64,000 bases of DNA from Paraburkholderia sp. BL10I2N1 (GCF_004361815.1 NZ_SNWA01000001.1:4613918-4677917); one strand, 5' to 3'. Counted from the first letter of the stretch, positions 30,263 to 39,789 are shown. The notes: generated from the letters alone by a model not told the origin. Translations and numbers: made by a program.

Positions 30263-31031
30263 ATGCCGCCGCGCGCCAGCCCGGTCAAACCAGGGCCGGA
30301 CGACATGGAAGCCAAACCTCCCCGCCGCACCCGCGAACGGATACTCGAACTCTCGTTGAAACTGTTCAACGAGATCGGCGAACCCAACGTGACGACCACG
30401 ACGATCGCCGAGGAAATGGAAATCAGTCCGGGCAACCTGTACTACCACTTCCGCAACAAAGACGACATCATCAACAGCATCTTCAGCCAGTTCGAGCAGG
30501 AGATCGAAAAGCGTCTGCGTTTCCCCGACGACCATCGCGCGACCATCGACGAAATGTGGTCGTACCTGCAATACATGATCGATTTCACTTGGCGCTATCG
30601 CTTCCTGTATCGCGATCTGAAACGATCTGCTCGCCCGCAACCGCACGCTGGAAACACACTTCAAGCAGATCATCAGCCACAAGGTCCGGTTTGCGAACCA
30701 GTTCTGCGAACAGCTCGTCGCCGATGGCGAAATGATCGCCACGCCTGAAGAACTCCACGTGATCGCGACCAACATCGGCGTCATCGCGACGTACTGGCTG
30801 TCGTACCAGTTCGTGATGAACCCGCGCAAATACAACGACCAGGAAGCGATCCGCACCGAACTGCATCAGGTCAGCGTGCAGATCATCTCGCTGATGGCTC
30901 CGTATCTACATGGCCGCTCGCGGCGGATCTTCGACGATCTCGTGTCCGGCAAGCTGCCCAAGCGCGAGTTCTACGACTACCTTCCTCCCAAAGACGGCGC
31001 CGCCGCGCGCAACGAATCGAAGGACGCCTGA
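30263..31031 (+). pseudogene. TetR/AcrR-family regulator, broken by a one-base insertion
   Basis: The first frame has a full TetR DNA-binding domain (RTRERILELSLKLFNEIGEP, then TTIAEEMEISPGNLYYHFRNK). The frame breaks at 30620-30622, where CTGAAACGATCTG holds one A too many. Reading CTGAACGATCTG instead restores NDLLARNRTLETHFKQIISH and continues in the frame that ends at 31031 (NIGVIATYWLSYQFVMNPRK and so on). The start may be 30263 or 30305. It is directly upstream of the LOG-family gene (two bases apart). Continuous homology across the break points to sequence error or recent loss. Confidence 0.85.
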
Positions 31032-31033
31032 GC

Positions 31034-31618
31034 ATGAAGTCGGTGTGCGTGTACTGCGGCTCCTCCGACGGAGTCAAACCTCTCTATGCGGAAGCCGCGA
31101 GGGCCTTCGGCCGCGCCATCGTCGAGGCGAGGCTTGCACTGGTATACGGCGGCGGCAAGGTCGGACTGATGGGTGTGATCGCGGACGAAGTCATGGCCGC
31201 CGGCGGCCGCGCGATCGGCGTGATTCCCGAGCTTCTGGTCAACAAGGAAGTCGGTCACGAAGGTCTGACCGAACTGCATGTCGTGCCCGACATGCACCAG
31301 CGCAAGAAGATGATGGCGGACCTGTCGGATGCGTTCATCGCGATGCCCGGCGGCGCAGGTACGCTCGAAGAGCTCTTCGAGGTCTACACGTGGGCGCAGC
31401 TCGGCTATCACCAGAAGCCGGTGGCCGTGCTCAATATCGACGGCTACTACGATCCGCTGATCTCGATGCTGCAGCATACGGTACAGGAAGGCTTCATGCG
31501 ACAGACTTACCTGGATATCCTGCAGATCGATTCAGACCCGGTTTCGCTGATCAGCAAGCTGCAACGCTATCTACCGCCCGCGCGCGACAAGTGGGCCGAC
31601 AACCGCGAAGCCGTGTGA
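31034..31618 (+). CDS. LOG-family protein (TIGR00730; putative cytokinin riboside 5'-monophosphate phosphoribohydrolase)
   Basis: LOG proteins cleave cytokinin nucleotides or AMP-like nucleotides to the free base. The 194-residue product has the Rossmann start SVCVYCGSSDG, the GGGKVGLMG loop, and the signature PGGAGTLEELFEVYTW near residue 110, with the catalytic R in HQRKKMMADLSDAFIAMPGG just before. Length and motifs fit type-I LOG proteins. In bacteria the usual role may be nucleotide salvage; a plant-hormone role is only inference. Confidence 0.93.
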   Translation: MKSVCVYCGSSDGVKPLYAEAARAFGRAIVEARLALVYGGGKVGLMGVIADEVMAAGGRAIGVIPELLVNKEVGHEGLTELHVVPDMHQRKKMMADLSDAFIAMPGGAGTLEELFEVYTWAQLGYHQKPVAVLNIDGYYDPLISMLQHTVQEGFMRQTYLDILQIDSDPVSLISKLQRYLPPARDKWADNREAV

Positions 31619-31697
31619 GGTGGAGTGACGTGACGCGGCGCGAAACCGCATGTCGCCGAACGCGACGTTTTCGGTGCGTGCTTTTGACGAGGCTTTC

Positions 31698-32444
31698 ATG
31701 ACACAAGTCGTTCTGATTACCGGGGCGAGCCGGGGCATCGGCCGGGCAACCGCACGGCTCCTCGGCGCTCGCGGCTGGTCGGTCGGCGTCAACTATGCGC
31801 ACAATGAAGCCGCTGCGCGTGAAACCGCCGCCGAAGTCGGCCGCGCTGGCGGCCACGCGCGCGTGATTCCCGGCGATGTCGCCGACGAAACCGCCGTGAT
31901 TGCGATGTTCGATTCGCTCGAGCATGCGTTCGGGCGTGTCGATGCGCTTGTCAACAACGCGGGCATCGTCGCGCCGGCGATGCAGCTCGCCGACATGGAT
32001 GTCGCGCGGCTCAAGCGGATGTTCGACGTTAACGTACTCGGCGCGTATCTGGTCGCACGCGAGGCGGCCCGTCGTATGGCAAAGGATCGCGGCGGCGACG
32101 GCGGTGCGATCGTCAATGTTTCGTCGGCGGCGTCGCGCCTCGGCTCACCGAACGAGTATGTCGACTACGCTGGCTCGAAAGGTGCCGTTGACACGATGAC
32201 GATTGGCCTCGCCAAAGAACTGGGGCCCCAGGGCGTGCGAGTGAACGCAGTGCGCCCCGGCCTCATCGATACCGACATCCATACGAGCGGCGGCCGCCCT
32301 GACCGCGCCGCGGTGCTCGGTGCACAAACCCCGCTCGGCCGCCCGGGCAGCGCCGATGAAGTGGCCGAGGCCATCGTGTGGCTTCTCAGCGACGCCGCTT
32401 CGTATGTGAACGGCGCGCTTCTCGACGTCAGCGCCGGTCGCTGA
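31698..32444 (+). CDS. Short-chain dehydrogenase/reductase (SDR, glucose-1-dehydrogenase-like)
   Basis: The 248-residue product is a classical SDR. It shows the cofactor motif TGASRGIG near residues 8-15, NNAGIV near 87, the catalytic Ser in NVSSAASRLG and the catalytic YxxxK in YAGSKGAVD near 157. The C-terminal PGLIDTDIH is also typical. It probably reduces or oxidises a sugar, acyl or steroid-like substrate with NAD(P)H; the substrate cannot be told. The ATG at 31698 is preferred over an upstream in-frame ATG at 31650. Confidence 0.93.
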   Translation: MTQVVLITGASRGIGRATARLLGARGWSVGVNYAHNEAAARETAAEVGRAGGHARVIPGDVADETAVIAMFDSLEHAFGRVDALVNNAGIVAPAMQLADMDVARLKRMFDVNVLGAYLVAREAARRMAKDRGGDGGAIVNVSSAASRLGSPNEYVDYAGSKGAVDTMTIGLAKELGPQGVRVNAVRPGLIDTDIHTSGGRPDRAAVLGAQTPLGRPGSADEVAEAIVWLLSDAASYVNGALLDVSAGR

Positions 32445-32686
32445 CCCCTTCTGTTCCCCAGCACACCGTCGAATCCCTGCTTTCGGCGCAACAATGATCG
32501 CGGTATCGCGACGATATTTTCTAAACGCCTACACTCTCCGTAAACGTCCGTAATATTGGACATATAGAATAGCGCCCAGCCAAGGGCGACTCATGCGCAC
32601 AGAGAAGCAGGACAGCGTGCTGCGCCCGACAACCAGAACAGATCGCGCACCACAGCGTCGCGGCTCAAGACCAGAGCTTTTTTGAC

Positions 32687-34576
32687 ATGAATCAACCAGA
32701 TCGTCCCCAGGCATTGCGCCGGGGAACAATCGCCACTGCCACTATAGGGGCACGTGCCAGCGCCGCAGGTTCCGCAGTCCTCTCCGAAGGCGCAGCCGCC
32801 GCACCGCTTGCTCCCGCCGCCCACGCACCGCGGACAGACGCGTTCGCGTGGTCACGCCCCATTATATGGATCGTGGCGCTCGCCGTACTTTGCGCGTGGC
32901 TGCTGCCCGGGACACTCGGGCACGATCCCTGGAAGCAGGACGAAACCTACACGTTCGGCATCATCCAGCACATGCTCCAGACGGGTGATCTGGTCGTGCC
33001 GACCAATGCCGGCCAGCCGTTCGTCGAGAAGCCGCCGATCTATGACTGGGTCGCTGCCGGCCTCGCGTGGATGTTCGGACGTTACCTGCCACTGCACGAC
33101 GCTGCGCGCCTTGCGAGCGCCCTCTTTGCCGGCATGGCGCTGTTCTATACCGCGCGTCTTGCGCGCACGGCGACAAGCGCCACCCGCTGGCTCGACCTGC
33201 GCGTGATCGGTAGCGTCGCCCTGTTCGCAAGCAGCCTCGTCGTGATCAAGCATTCGCACGACATGATGACCGACGTCGCGCTGATGGCCGGCACGACGCT
33301 GGCGTTCTGCGGACTCTTCGAACTCGTGCTCGCGCACGTCCGCGAATCGGCTATCGACGCGCCACGCTTCCTCGCGAACAATCCTGTGTGGATGACGGGT
33401 GTGGGCGTCGGCATCGCGCTGCTGGCCAAAGGCCTGTTCGTGCCGCTCGTGTTCGGGGCGACCACCGTAGCGGTGATGGTGCTGTATCCCGCCTGCCGCA
33501 GCCGCAGCTTCGCGCGTTCGCTTGCGCTCGCCGCGCTTGTGCTGGCGCCGTTTGCGCTGATCTGGCCAATCTGCTTCTATCTGCGCTCGCCAGAGTTGTT
33601 CAAGGTCTGGTTCTGGGACAACAACGTGGGCCGCTTCTTCGGCTTCTCGGTACCCTATCTCGGCTCGGAAAACGACAAACATTTTTTTGTGCTGCGCGCA
33701 TTTCTGACCGTCGGCTTCCCGGTTGGTCCGCTTGCACTGATTGCACTGGTCTCACTCCCAGGCAGCGGCTGGCGGCGCTGGCTCGATCCGCGCGTCGCGC
33801 TGCCGACGATCTTCGCGGGCATCGGCATCGTCGTGCTGCAGATGTCGGCAACCGCGCGCGAACTGTACATCCTGCCCTTCATCGCGCCCCTCGCGCTCCT
33901 CGCGATGCTGGGTGTCGAACGCCTGCCGCAGCGCCTGCATTCCATCTGGGATATGACGAACCGCGTATTGTTCGGCAGCTTCGCGATGCTCGTTTGGATC
34001 GTCTGGTCAACCATGACGGGCCCGGTCGAATCCCATTCGATTCTCCGTCTGCTCGGCCGCTGGCTGCCACTCGACTGGGTGATGCCCGCGAGGCCGGTGC
34101 TGATCGGTTCGGCGCTGCTGTTGACGGCCGGCTGGCTATGGCTGTTGCCCGCTCTCAGGCACGCAGGCAAGTGGCGCGGCGCGCTGAGCTGGTGTCTGGG
34201 TGCGATCCTCGCGTGGGGGCTGATCAGTACGTTGCTGTTGCCGTGGATCGACGAGGCCAAGAGCTACCGGGAGGTCTTCGAAAATCTGGGTACGCGTCTC
34301 GACACCGAGTGGAACGACGGTGACTGCATGGCGAGCGTCGGACTAGGCGAATCCGAAGCGCCGATGCTGTACTACTTCACCGGCGTGCAGCACATGCCGA
34401 CCAGCGACACCGAGAAGACGCAATGCACGTGGCTCATCGTGCAAAGCTATCCTGGCGATGCGTCCGTGCCGCGCGGCAACTGGCAGCCATACTGGTCAGG
34501 CGCGCGCCCCGGCGACGACGACGAACTGCTGCGCGTCTTCGTGCGCATCCCGCCCGCAAAGACGCCGCAGGACTGA
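32687..34576 (+). CDS. ArnT-like (GT83/PMT family) membrane glycosyltransferase
   Basis: The 629-residue product has about twelve hydrophobic segments. The first periplasmic loop carries the acidic motif (HDPWKQDETYTFGII near residue 85) and VEKPPIYDWVAAG, typical of transferases that use an undecaprenyl-linked sugar and add it to lipid A or related acceptors at the periplasmic face. The C-terminal domain is soluble. It stands alone without arn pathway genes, so the sugar is unknown. It converges with the DUF924 gene, 39 bases apart. Confidence 0.85.
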   Translation: MNQPDRPQALRRGTIATATIGARASAAGSAVLSEGAAAAPLAPAAHAPRTDAFAWSRPIIWIVALAVLCAWLLPGTLGHDPWKQDETYTFGIIQHMLQTGDLVVPTNAGQPFVEKPPIYDWVAAGLAWMFGRYLPLHDAARLASALFAGMALFYTARLARTATSATRWLDLRVIGSVALFASSLVVIKHSHDMMTDVALMAGTTLAFCGLFELVLAHVRESAIDAPRFLANNPVWMTGVGVGIALLAKGLFVPLVFGATTVAVMVLYPACRSRSFARSLALAALVLAPFALIWPICFYLRSPELFKVWFWDNNVGRFFGFSVPYLGSENDKHFFVLRAFLTVGFPVGPLALIALVSLPGSGWRRWLDPRVALPTIFAGIGIVVLQMSATARELYILPFIAPLALLAMLGVERLPQRLHSIWDMTNRVLFGSFAMLVWIVWSTMTGPVESHSILRLLGRWLPLDWVMPARPVLIGSALLLTAGWLWLLPALRHAGKWRGALSWCLGAILAWGLISTLLLPWIDEAKSYREVFENLGTRLDTEWNDGDCMASVGLGESEAPMLYYFTGVQHMPTSDTEKTQCTWLIVQSYPGDASVPRGNWQPYWSGARPGDDDELLRVFVRIPPAKTPQD

Positions 34577-34615
34577 GGGTTCGAGACTGGCATCGCGTCC
34601 TGTCGCGACGGGTAA

Positions 34616-35245
34616 TCAGAACGACGAGCCTGGCTCGCGTAGAAACGCCATCTCTTGCACCGTGGACGGGCGGCCGAGCGGTGCATTGCGATGGGGAAAA
34701 CGCCCAAACCGCTCGATGATCTTCGCGTGCCGGGTAGCGAAGCCGGCATAGCCCGCCCCGGGCGCCTCGTCCTCCAGCGCATCGAACAGACGCACCGATT
34801 CGCGCTGGCTCTTCAGAGTTTCGTCGTGCTCGAAAGGCAGGTAGGCGAATGCCCGGTGATGGGCGCCGGGCAGTTGACGATCCGCGCCGCTCGCGACCAT
34901 CTGCTGCGCGATGAGCAGCGCCTTCGCGTCGGCGGAAAACGCCCGGGCCGTGCCCCGATGGCAGTTGCGCGAAAACTGGTCCAGCACGATGACGAGTGCC
35001 AGCGCACCGAGCGGTGTCCGCGTCCAGCCGTCAAGCTCGCCTTGCAGCGCTTCGTCGATCAAGGCACCGAAACGCTGGCGAAGCATCGTGTCGAACGCGT
35101 CGTCGCGTTTGAACCAGCTTTTGCGCTCCACGCCGAAATCCGCCGTACCTGGTGCGCCGAACCAGCAATCCAGTACATCCCGCGCGCGGGGATCGAGCGC
35201 GGCGTAGTCCGCGGATAACGCCTCACGGGCGTTCGATTCGCTCAT
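34616..35245 (-). CDS. DUF924 family protein
   Basis: The 209-residue product matches DUF924, an all-helical TPR-like family of unknown function. Markers are LDCWFGAPG, LGALALVIVLDQFSRNCHRGT, the PFEHDETLKSQ segment and RHAKIIERFGRFPHRNAPLGR. The ATG at 35245 overlaps the stop of the alanyl-tRNA editing gene by four bases, so the two are coupled. A much longer frame (to 35671) runs antisense-like inside that neighbour and is rejected. Confidence 0.93.
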   Translation of the reverse strand: MSESNAREALSADYAALDPRARDVLDCWFGAPGTADFGVERKSWFKRDDAFDTMLRQRFGALIDEALQGELDGWTRTPLGALALVIVLDQFSRNCHRGTARAFSADAKALLIAQQMVASGADRQLPGAHHRAFAYLPFEHDETLKSQRESVRLFDALEDEAPGAGYAGFATRHAKIIERFGRFPHRNAPLGRPSTVQEMAFLREPGSSF

Positions 35246-35973
35246 GCGAACTCCAGCACGAGCCGGCGCGTGCGCGCACTTTTCTTTTCCAGTTTCGCGA
35301 CGCGCAACGCACCGATTTCCCGTGTGTTGCGCACGTGCGTGCCGCCGCACGGCTGCAGATCGACGTTTTCGATGCGCAACAGCCGCACACGTCCGAGCCC
35401 CATCGGCGGCTTCACGCTCATCGTGCGAACGAGTTCGGGACGCTGCTCCATCTCTTCGTCGGTGATCCATTGGGTCGAGACGCTGTGCCCCGCGCCGACC
35501 AGTTCGGCGAGCCGCGCTTCGACCACCTCGCGTTCGATCGGCTCGACTGTCGCAAGATCTAGCCGCGCGTAGTCGGTGGTGATGCTGCAGCCGTCCACCG
35601 GGTAAGGCAGCACCGCGCAGATCAGGTGGCTCGCCGTATGCAACCGCATGTGCCGGTATCGGCGTTCCCAATCGATTTCCGCCCGCACGCGCTCGCCAGC
35701 CCCAAGCCGCGCCAGCAGCGTCTCCTGGCCTGGCGCGGGAACATGCACGGCGTCGTCGGGCGTCGCGCCTTCGAATTTCGCCTTGCGGGTGTCCGCAATC
35801 GCAATGCGTGTGCCGTCCGCCAGGATCAGGGCGCCCGCATCCCCCGCCTGGCCGCCGCCGAGCGGATAGAACACGGTCTGATCGAGATGGATGCCCTGCT
35901 CGTCCACTGCGGTAATCGCGGCCTCGCAGTGCGTGAGGTAGGCGTCGTCGCGAAACAGGGCGCGCGTCTTCAT
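35242..35973 (-). CDS. Alanyl-tRNA editing protein (AlaX family)
   Basis: AlaX proteins hydrolyse Ser- or Gly-tRNA(Ala) formed by error. The 243-residue product corresponds to the longer AlaX type: an N-terminal barrel (FYPLGGGQAGDAGAL) and the editing domain with the zinc ligands in HTASHLICAV near residue 115 and CGGTHVRNT near 210. The ATG at 35973 (MKTRALFRDDAYLTHCEA) is chosen. It is the last ordinary chromosomal gene before the accessory region. Confidence 0.94.
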   Translation of the reverse strand: MKTRALFRDDAYLTHCEAAITAVDEQGIHLDQTVFYPLGGGQAGDAGALILADGTRIAIADTRKAKFEGATPDDAVHVPAPGQETLLARLGAGERVRAEIDWERRYRHMRLHTASHLICAVLPYPVDGCSITTDYARLDLATVEPIEREVVEARLAELVGAGHSVSTQWITDEEMEQRPELVRTMSVKPPMGLGRVRLLRIENVDLQPCGGTHVRNTREIGALRVAKLEKKSARTRRLVLEFA

Positions 35974-36218
35974 GGGGAGTCCTCTTGTACTGTCCGCCAA
36001 AAGAGCCATTATGCCGGGCAGCCCACAGCGTAGAAAGTCAGCCAGATGGCCAAGGATAGCCGGACTGTACTGGCCGCTTTTCCAGGCCGCTTTTACCGTT
36101 ACGAGACGCTTCCTGACATCAGCCCGGCCGGTTGCGCATCCAGCCCTTCTGAATACTACTCACTGTTAGTAACACCTAAGGTCCTGTTTTTAGAAGACAT
36201 TTCCACGACTAACAAACT

Positions 36219-36647
36219 TTATCGTTTTTGCCTACCCTTTCGATTAGGCAAAACGCGGACATTACCGGCTAATTGCCCTCGGAGAAAGACTATCTCGTCC
36301 CTTAGCGTTTCGTGAATCGACGCCAGTTTAGCAATGTCATCTTTCGCTGCGCAAAGCTTCCCTCGTACATCCTTAAGTGCGATGCGCGCTTCTGCCAGCT
36401 CGGTTGCCATGGCATCGCGTTGCTGGCGGGTGCCACGGCCCATCGCCGCTCGAATCTCTTCAGCGACGTCCGGATAAGTATTATGAATAAGGCTTGGCGT
36501 CACGCCGGCCTCAGCGGCCACCGCTGTAATGCTTATTTTCATGCCCTTGTTCTTGACCCGCAGAATTGCAAGCTGCAGTTCGTTTTGCGTATTCTTCCTG
36601 TCCCGTGGTCGTGGCTGGCGCAGCGCGGCAGTAGCACCTGTCTTCAT
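36219..36647 (-). CDS. Tn554 TnpC-like protein (DUF6262-type)
   Basis: The 142-residue product has an N-terminal helix-turn-helix-like part (SITAVAAEAGVTPSLIHNTYPD) followed by a coiled-coil region (ATELAEARIALKDVRGKLCA). This pattern is found in the TnpC-like accessory proteins of Tn554-type elements, which help orient or assist tyrosine recombinases. Its start overlaps the stop of the recombinase gene by four bases, supporting a joint unit. The sequence just beyond its 3' end, at about 36130-36240, is AT-richer than its surroundings and may be the edge of the element. Confidence 0.7.
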   Translation of the reverse strand: MKTGATAALRQPRPRDRKNTQNELQLAILRVKNKGMKISITAVAAEAGVTPSLIHNTYPDVAEEIRAAMGRGTRQQRDAMATELAEARIALKDVRGKLCAAKDDIAKLASIHETLRDEIVFLRGQLAGNVRVLPNRKGRQKR

Positions 36648-37735
36648 GAGATTGTTCCCGTCTCGTCATAAGCCGCCGCCTGGTCTCCGGAAGGCAGAGG
36701 AACGCGCAGGTCATTGAGTACCTCCTGGGAGCGTCGTATTGCACGCTGGGCCTTCTGAATGACGGCTGGCCCGCAGTCGGTAATGGCCGCTAACCGTAGG
36801 TTTTGAAGATGAATCGCTTGCCAGGTGGAAGCCTGGTCGCTGTCGATGACGGCCTGAGAGCAACCGGCGCAATTCGCCGGCTCATAGACGCCTTGCCCGT
36901 TGCAAACTCGGGTACCGCTGAGGCACCAAGCATGGCCGGTACTTCGTATTTCCACGGCCTCGGCAGTATGAAGAAGGAGGTCTCTTATGTTTCGGACAGG
37001 CGTAGCCCGGGTTTGTATTAGCCGCCTGCCGGCCCCACCACTCAATGGCGCGTCCGACTGCATCCAGCCTTCCATCAACTCGACGCGGGCCTCAGTTTGC
37101 TCATCCTCCAACTCTCGATACAGAGCGAGGTCTTGGTAAGGGTTAGATGCGTAGAGCTGGGTCCACGACATTGACGCGTGCTTGAGCTGCCACTTAAGAA
37201 ACACCAATCCCATGCGCCCTAGACGCGAGTTGGCCACGTTGTAGGCAAACGTGCGCCGGCACTGGTGGTTAGCCAAGGCCCAGTCCGTACCAGCGGCGCT
37301 GGCCAAGGCTTTGAGCTGAGCGTTGCAGGCCTCCATACTCATTATTTGTACACGCGAGCCACTCCCGAGATGGTCGGAGTGACGCTTATCCAGAGCCAGG
37401 AACAGATGCTGACCACCCTCGCGGATGTCATTGAGCCGCGCGACCGCCTCGGCGACGGTCATGCCGCTCTCCAGAAGGCCGTCTTCATTTACGCTTTGAC
37501 GCAGTTGAACCTCAAGCCAACGAGCCTCGTCCGCCAAACGAGCCTGCAGCGGCTCGGCGTAACGCTGCAAGAAAGCGAGTGCTCGTAACGCTTCCGGTGG
37601 AACCAAGAATTCCACTGCGCCCTTGCCGGTCTTGATTTCGTAGGTATGGACCCAGTGGAAGGTAGTTCCATTCCGTACTTCGCTTCGCCAGCAATCACGT
37701 GTGATGCCCGTACTTTCGCTGTTGCGCATTCGCCA
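36644..37735 (-). pseudogene. Tyrosine recombinase (Tn554 TnpB-like), N-terminus missing
   Basis: The open frame reaches 37918, but family-like sequence begins only at MRNSESTGITRDCW (37729), which holds the first catalytic Arg. Beyond it lie NHQCRRTFAYNVAN (second Arg box) and WQLKHASMSWTQLYASN with the His and nucleophilic Tyr. The C-terminal Cys-rich tail (CNGQGVYEPANCAGCSQAVID) is typical of Tn554-type TnpB. The N-terminal SAM-like domain is absent or in broken frames upstream, and no other recombinase of the usual trio is present. It is probably an inactive remnant marking the island edge. Confidence 0.7.
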
Positions 37736-38001
37736 GTGGTGGGACCTACCATGTGCGAGTATTGCGCATCGAGTTGATGCCGGTGAGTTCCGAAAAAGGT
37801 CCCTGCCGAAAACGCTAGGCCTTCGGCGTAGTGGAAGCCAGCAGAGCCGCGACGGAAAAATCAATGAGAACCTTGCTCGGGCAGAGCGGCAGTCACCGAC
37901 TTGAGCTATAGCGAACACAGCCCCGCCCGGCTTGGGGCATCGGACAGCAGTAGCGGTGAGGTATCATTGTGCGCATCACTCACCACAGGACGCGAAATCT
38001 G

Positions 38002-38640
38002 ATGTCTGTAGATTCCAGCTGGTTGGGCCAAATTGAACGTGAGTGGGCACAACTTCGCCAGAGCGACCCGGCACTCGACATAGAAAAGTTCTTCCGGCAC
38101 GTTGTGTCAGCGAACAAGGTTGGATTTCTTTCACTTGAATCAATCGCGGCCATTGCGAATGGCCTGCTCACAAGCCCGTTGCCGGGCGCACCCTATCTCG
38201 GCCGGCGCCTTCTTGAACGGGTTGGCCCTGACCGGCACCCGTCGCTCCGGGTCGCCCTTGCACTGTCTCTTGTCACGGAGACAGGTGGGCCTGCCGATTT
38301 CGAGGGCGGACACGTCATTCTGGGCGATGTCCTGAAGGACGACATGGCGAGCGACCCGCTTCGCGGCATGGCGGCAGCGGCTCTTGCGGACAGCGCGAGG
38401 CTTGGTCGTGGCATGGACGCCAACCTTGAGATGGCCAAGGACATGTATGCCACGGCCTTGGAGCTTGGACACCGGTCGGCCGCGTATAACTTGGGCTTGT
38501 ATTGGGAGGGACGCTGGGGTACGAGTGCTCCCGGCGACGTCGTCCCCGACAGCACAAAGGCGGCACAGGCCTACAAGCGTGGTGGTTCGAACGCAAAATG
38601 CGCCGCCCGCCTGGACGCATTGCGGACCCGTTCGAGGTAA
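38002..38640 (+). CDS. Sel1-like repeat protein
   Basis: The 212-residue product (ATG 38002; GTG 37969 is an alternative) has no signal peptide. The C-terminal half resembles Sel1/TPR-like helical repeats: ALADSARLGRGMDANLEMAK, MYATALELGHRSAAYNLGLY and a final KAAQAYKRGG unit. Such proteins are usually scaffolds for protein contacts. The N-terminal half is unassigned. It converges on the H-NS gene with a terminator between them. Confidence 0.65.
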   Translation: MSVDSSWLGQIEREWAQLRQSDPALDIEKFFRHVVSANKVGFLSLESIAAIANGLLTSPLPGAPYLGRRLLERVGPDRHPSLRVALALSLVTETGGPADFEGGHVILGDVLKDDMASDPLRGMAAAALADSARLGRGMDANLEMAKDMYATALELGHRSAAYNLGLYWEGRWGTSAPGDVVPDSTKAAQAYKRGGSNAKCAARLDALRTRSR

Positions 38641-38671
38641 ACCACGCCAATCGCGCGTGCCGACGCAAAAA

Positions 38672-38694
38672 AAGCGAGCTCTGTGTGCTCGCTT
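38672..38694 (-). terminator. Rho-independent terminator after the H-NS gene
   Basis: AAGCGAGC pairs with GCTCGCTT around a seven-base loop and is followed by seven Ts on the minus strand. It lies ten bases past the H-NS stop. Confidence 0.93.
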
Positions 38695-38704
38695 ACACGG
38701 TCGA

Positions 38705-39424
38705 TTAAGCAGCCGCAGCTTCCGGGGCAGCCGCGACATTCGTCGTCGTGCCCACCTTTTTGGCGCCAACCAGGTTCTTCGCCGGTGCCTTCTTCGCTAC
38801 CGCCGCCTTTGTCGCGGGTTTCTTCGCGACGACTTTCGGCTTGCTCGCAGCGCCAGAATCTGCATCTCCGCTAACGCTAGCAATCAGAAACTTTGCCCGG
38901 TCTTTCGCACCGGCTAGCCACGCCGGAGCCGGACCGCGCCCGCTCCAAGTCGCACCGGACTTCGCGTCGCGATACTTAGCCGGCTGCGGACCTTTCGGCT
39001 GACCCGTGCCAGCAGCGGCGCTGACTGACGACGAGACCTTCTTGCCCGCAGTCTTGGCCTTCTTCGCACTTGCCACGCCTGCAGCGACGACTGCATCGGC
39101 ACTACCCTCAATCAGGAATTTGCTGCGGTCTTTCGCGTTCGCAATCCAACCCGGAGCGCGTCCGTGTCCGGACCATGTAGCCCCTGTCTTCGGGTCCTGA
39201 TATTTCGCTATGGAAGCCTTCCCGACAACAGCAGATTTCGCACCCGGCTTCGGTCCACGTTTCTTGCCACCAGCGTGCGCATCGATATCAGCGGTCGTCA
39301 GGCCGTGCGTTGACATCAACTCACGAATCTTTTCAATTACGCCGCTGGACTTTTTCGCGATGAGTGCGTCTGCTTGAGACTGCAATTTTTGGATTTTTGC
39401 TTGCAAGGATTCCAGGGTGGTCAT
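38705..39424 (-). CDS. H-NS family nucleoid protein with two DNA-binding motifs
   Basis: H-NS proteins silence AT-rich, often foreign DNA. The 239-residue product has an N-terminal coiled coil (MTTLESLQAKIQKLQSQADA), then two copies of the H-NS C-terminal DNA-binding unit: YQDPKTGATWSGHGRAPGWI near residue 76 and YRDAKSGATWSGRGPAPAWL near 150. A Lys/Ala/Pro histone-H1-like tail (KKPATKAAVAKKAPAK) closes the protein. Ordinary Burkholderia Bv3F/H-NS paralogues are about 90-100 residues with one motif. It is likely cargo that helps silence the island. Confidence 0.92.
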   Translation of the reverse strand: MTTLESLQAKIQKLQSQADALIAKKSSGVIEKIRELMSTHGLTTADIDAHAGGKKRGPKPGAKSAVVGKASIAKYQDPKTGATWSGHGRAPGWIANAKDRSKFLIEGSADAVVAAGVASAKKAKTAGKKVSSSVSAAAGTGQPKGPQPAKYRDAKSGATWSGRGPAPAWLAGAKDRAKFLIASVSGDADSGAASKPKVVAKKPATKAAVAKKAPAKNLVGAKKVGTTTNVAAAPEAAAA

Positions 39425-39503
39425 TCCCGCCTCCGTGGTTGAGAAGCCCGCACTATGCCATGCGCGAGATGCAGCGCGCTACTTATAGCTGGATGGCCGA
39501 ATA

Positions 39504-39659
39504 GATATCACCCCGGACGGCGGTGGTGAGGACCTGTTCGCACACTTCTCGGAAATCAAAGCGGAGGGCTTCAAGTCTCTGCACGAAAACCAGAAGGTCA
39601 GCTTCGAAGTGAAGCAGGGAGCGAAGGGCAAGCAGGCTGCAAACATTAAGCCGGTCTAA
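39504..39659 (+). pseudogene. 5'-truncated cold-shock protein (CspA family)
   Basis: The frame [18 protein letters not shown] to [11 protein letters not shown] matches residues about 17-67 of the intact cold-shock gene at 55776-55979 with few changes. The first beta strand with RNP1 (KGFGFI) is missing, and an in-frame stop lies just upstream, with no usable start. The gene keeps its own terminator at 39686. It is a degraded paralogue. Confidence 0.88.
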
Positions 39660-39685
39660 CGGCCAGTTCATCCTTTGCGGTGTCG

Positions 39686-39709
39686 AATGCCCGGTTCGCC
39701 GGGCATTTT
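39686..39709 (+). terminator. Terminator hairpin retained by the truncated cold-shock gene
   Basis: AATGCCCGG pairs with CCGGGCATT around a TTCG loop and runs into TT. It lies 26 bases past the truncated gene's stop. Confidence 0.75.
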
Positions 39710-39789
39710 CGCCTTTTGCGCGGGCGCTCAGCTATGAGAGCATGGATGCCGACTGACGGAATTTTTCTGCCGCCAGGCTTTGTGGTTTT

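Noticed and set aside
35246..35671. N-terminal extension of the DUF924 frame
   Set aside because: The extension lies inside the AlaX gene in another frame; the ATG at 35245 with four-base overlap gives the normal DUF924 length.
38672..38694. Possible small RNA or attC-like site between Sel1 and H-NS genes
   Set aside because: The stem with seven Ts is a plain terminator for the H-NS gene.
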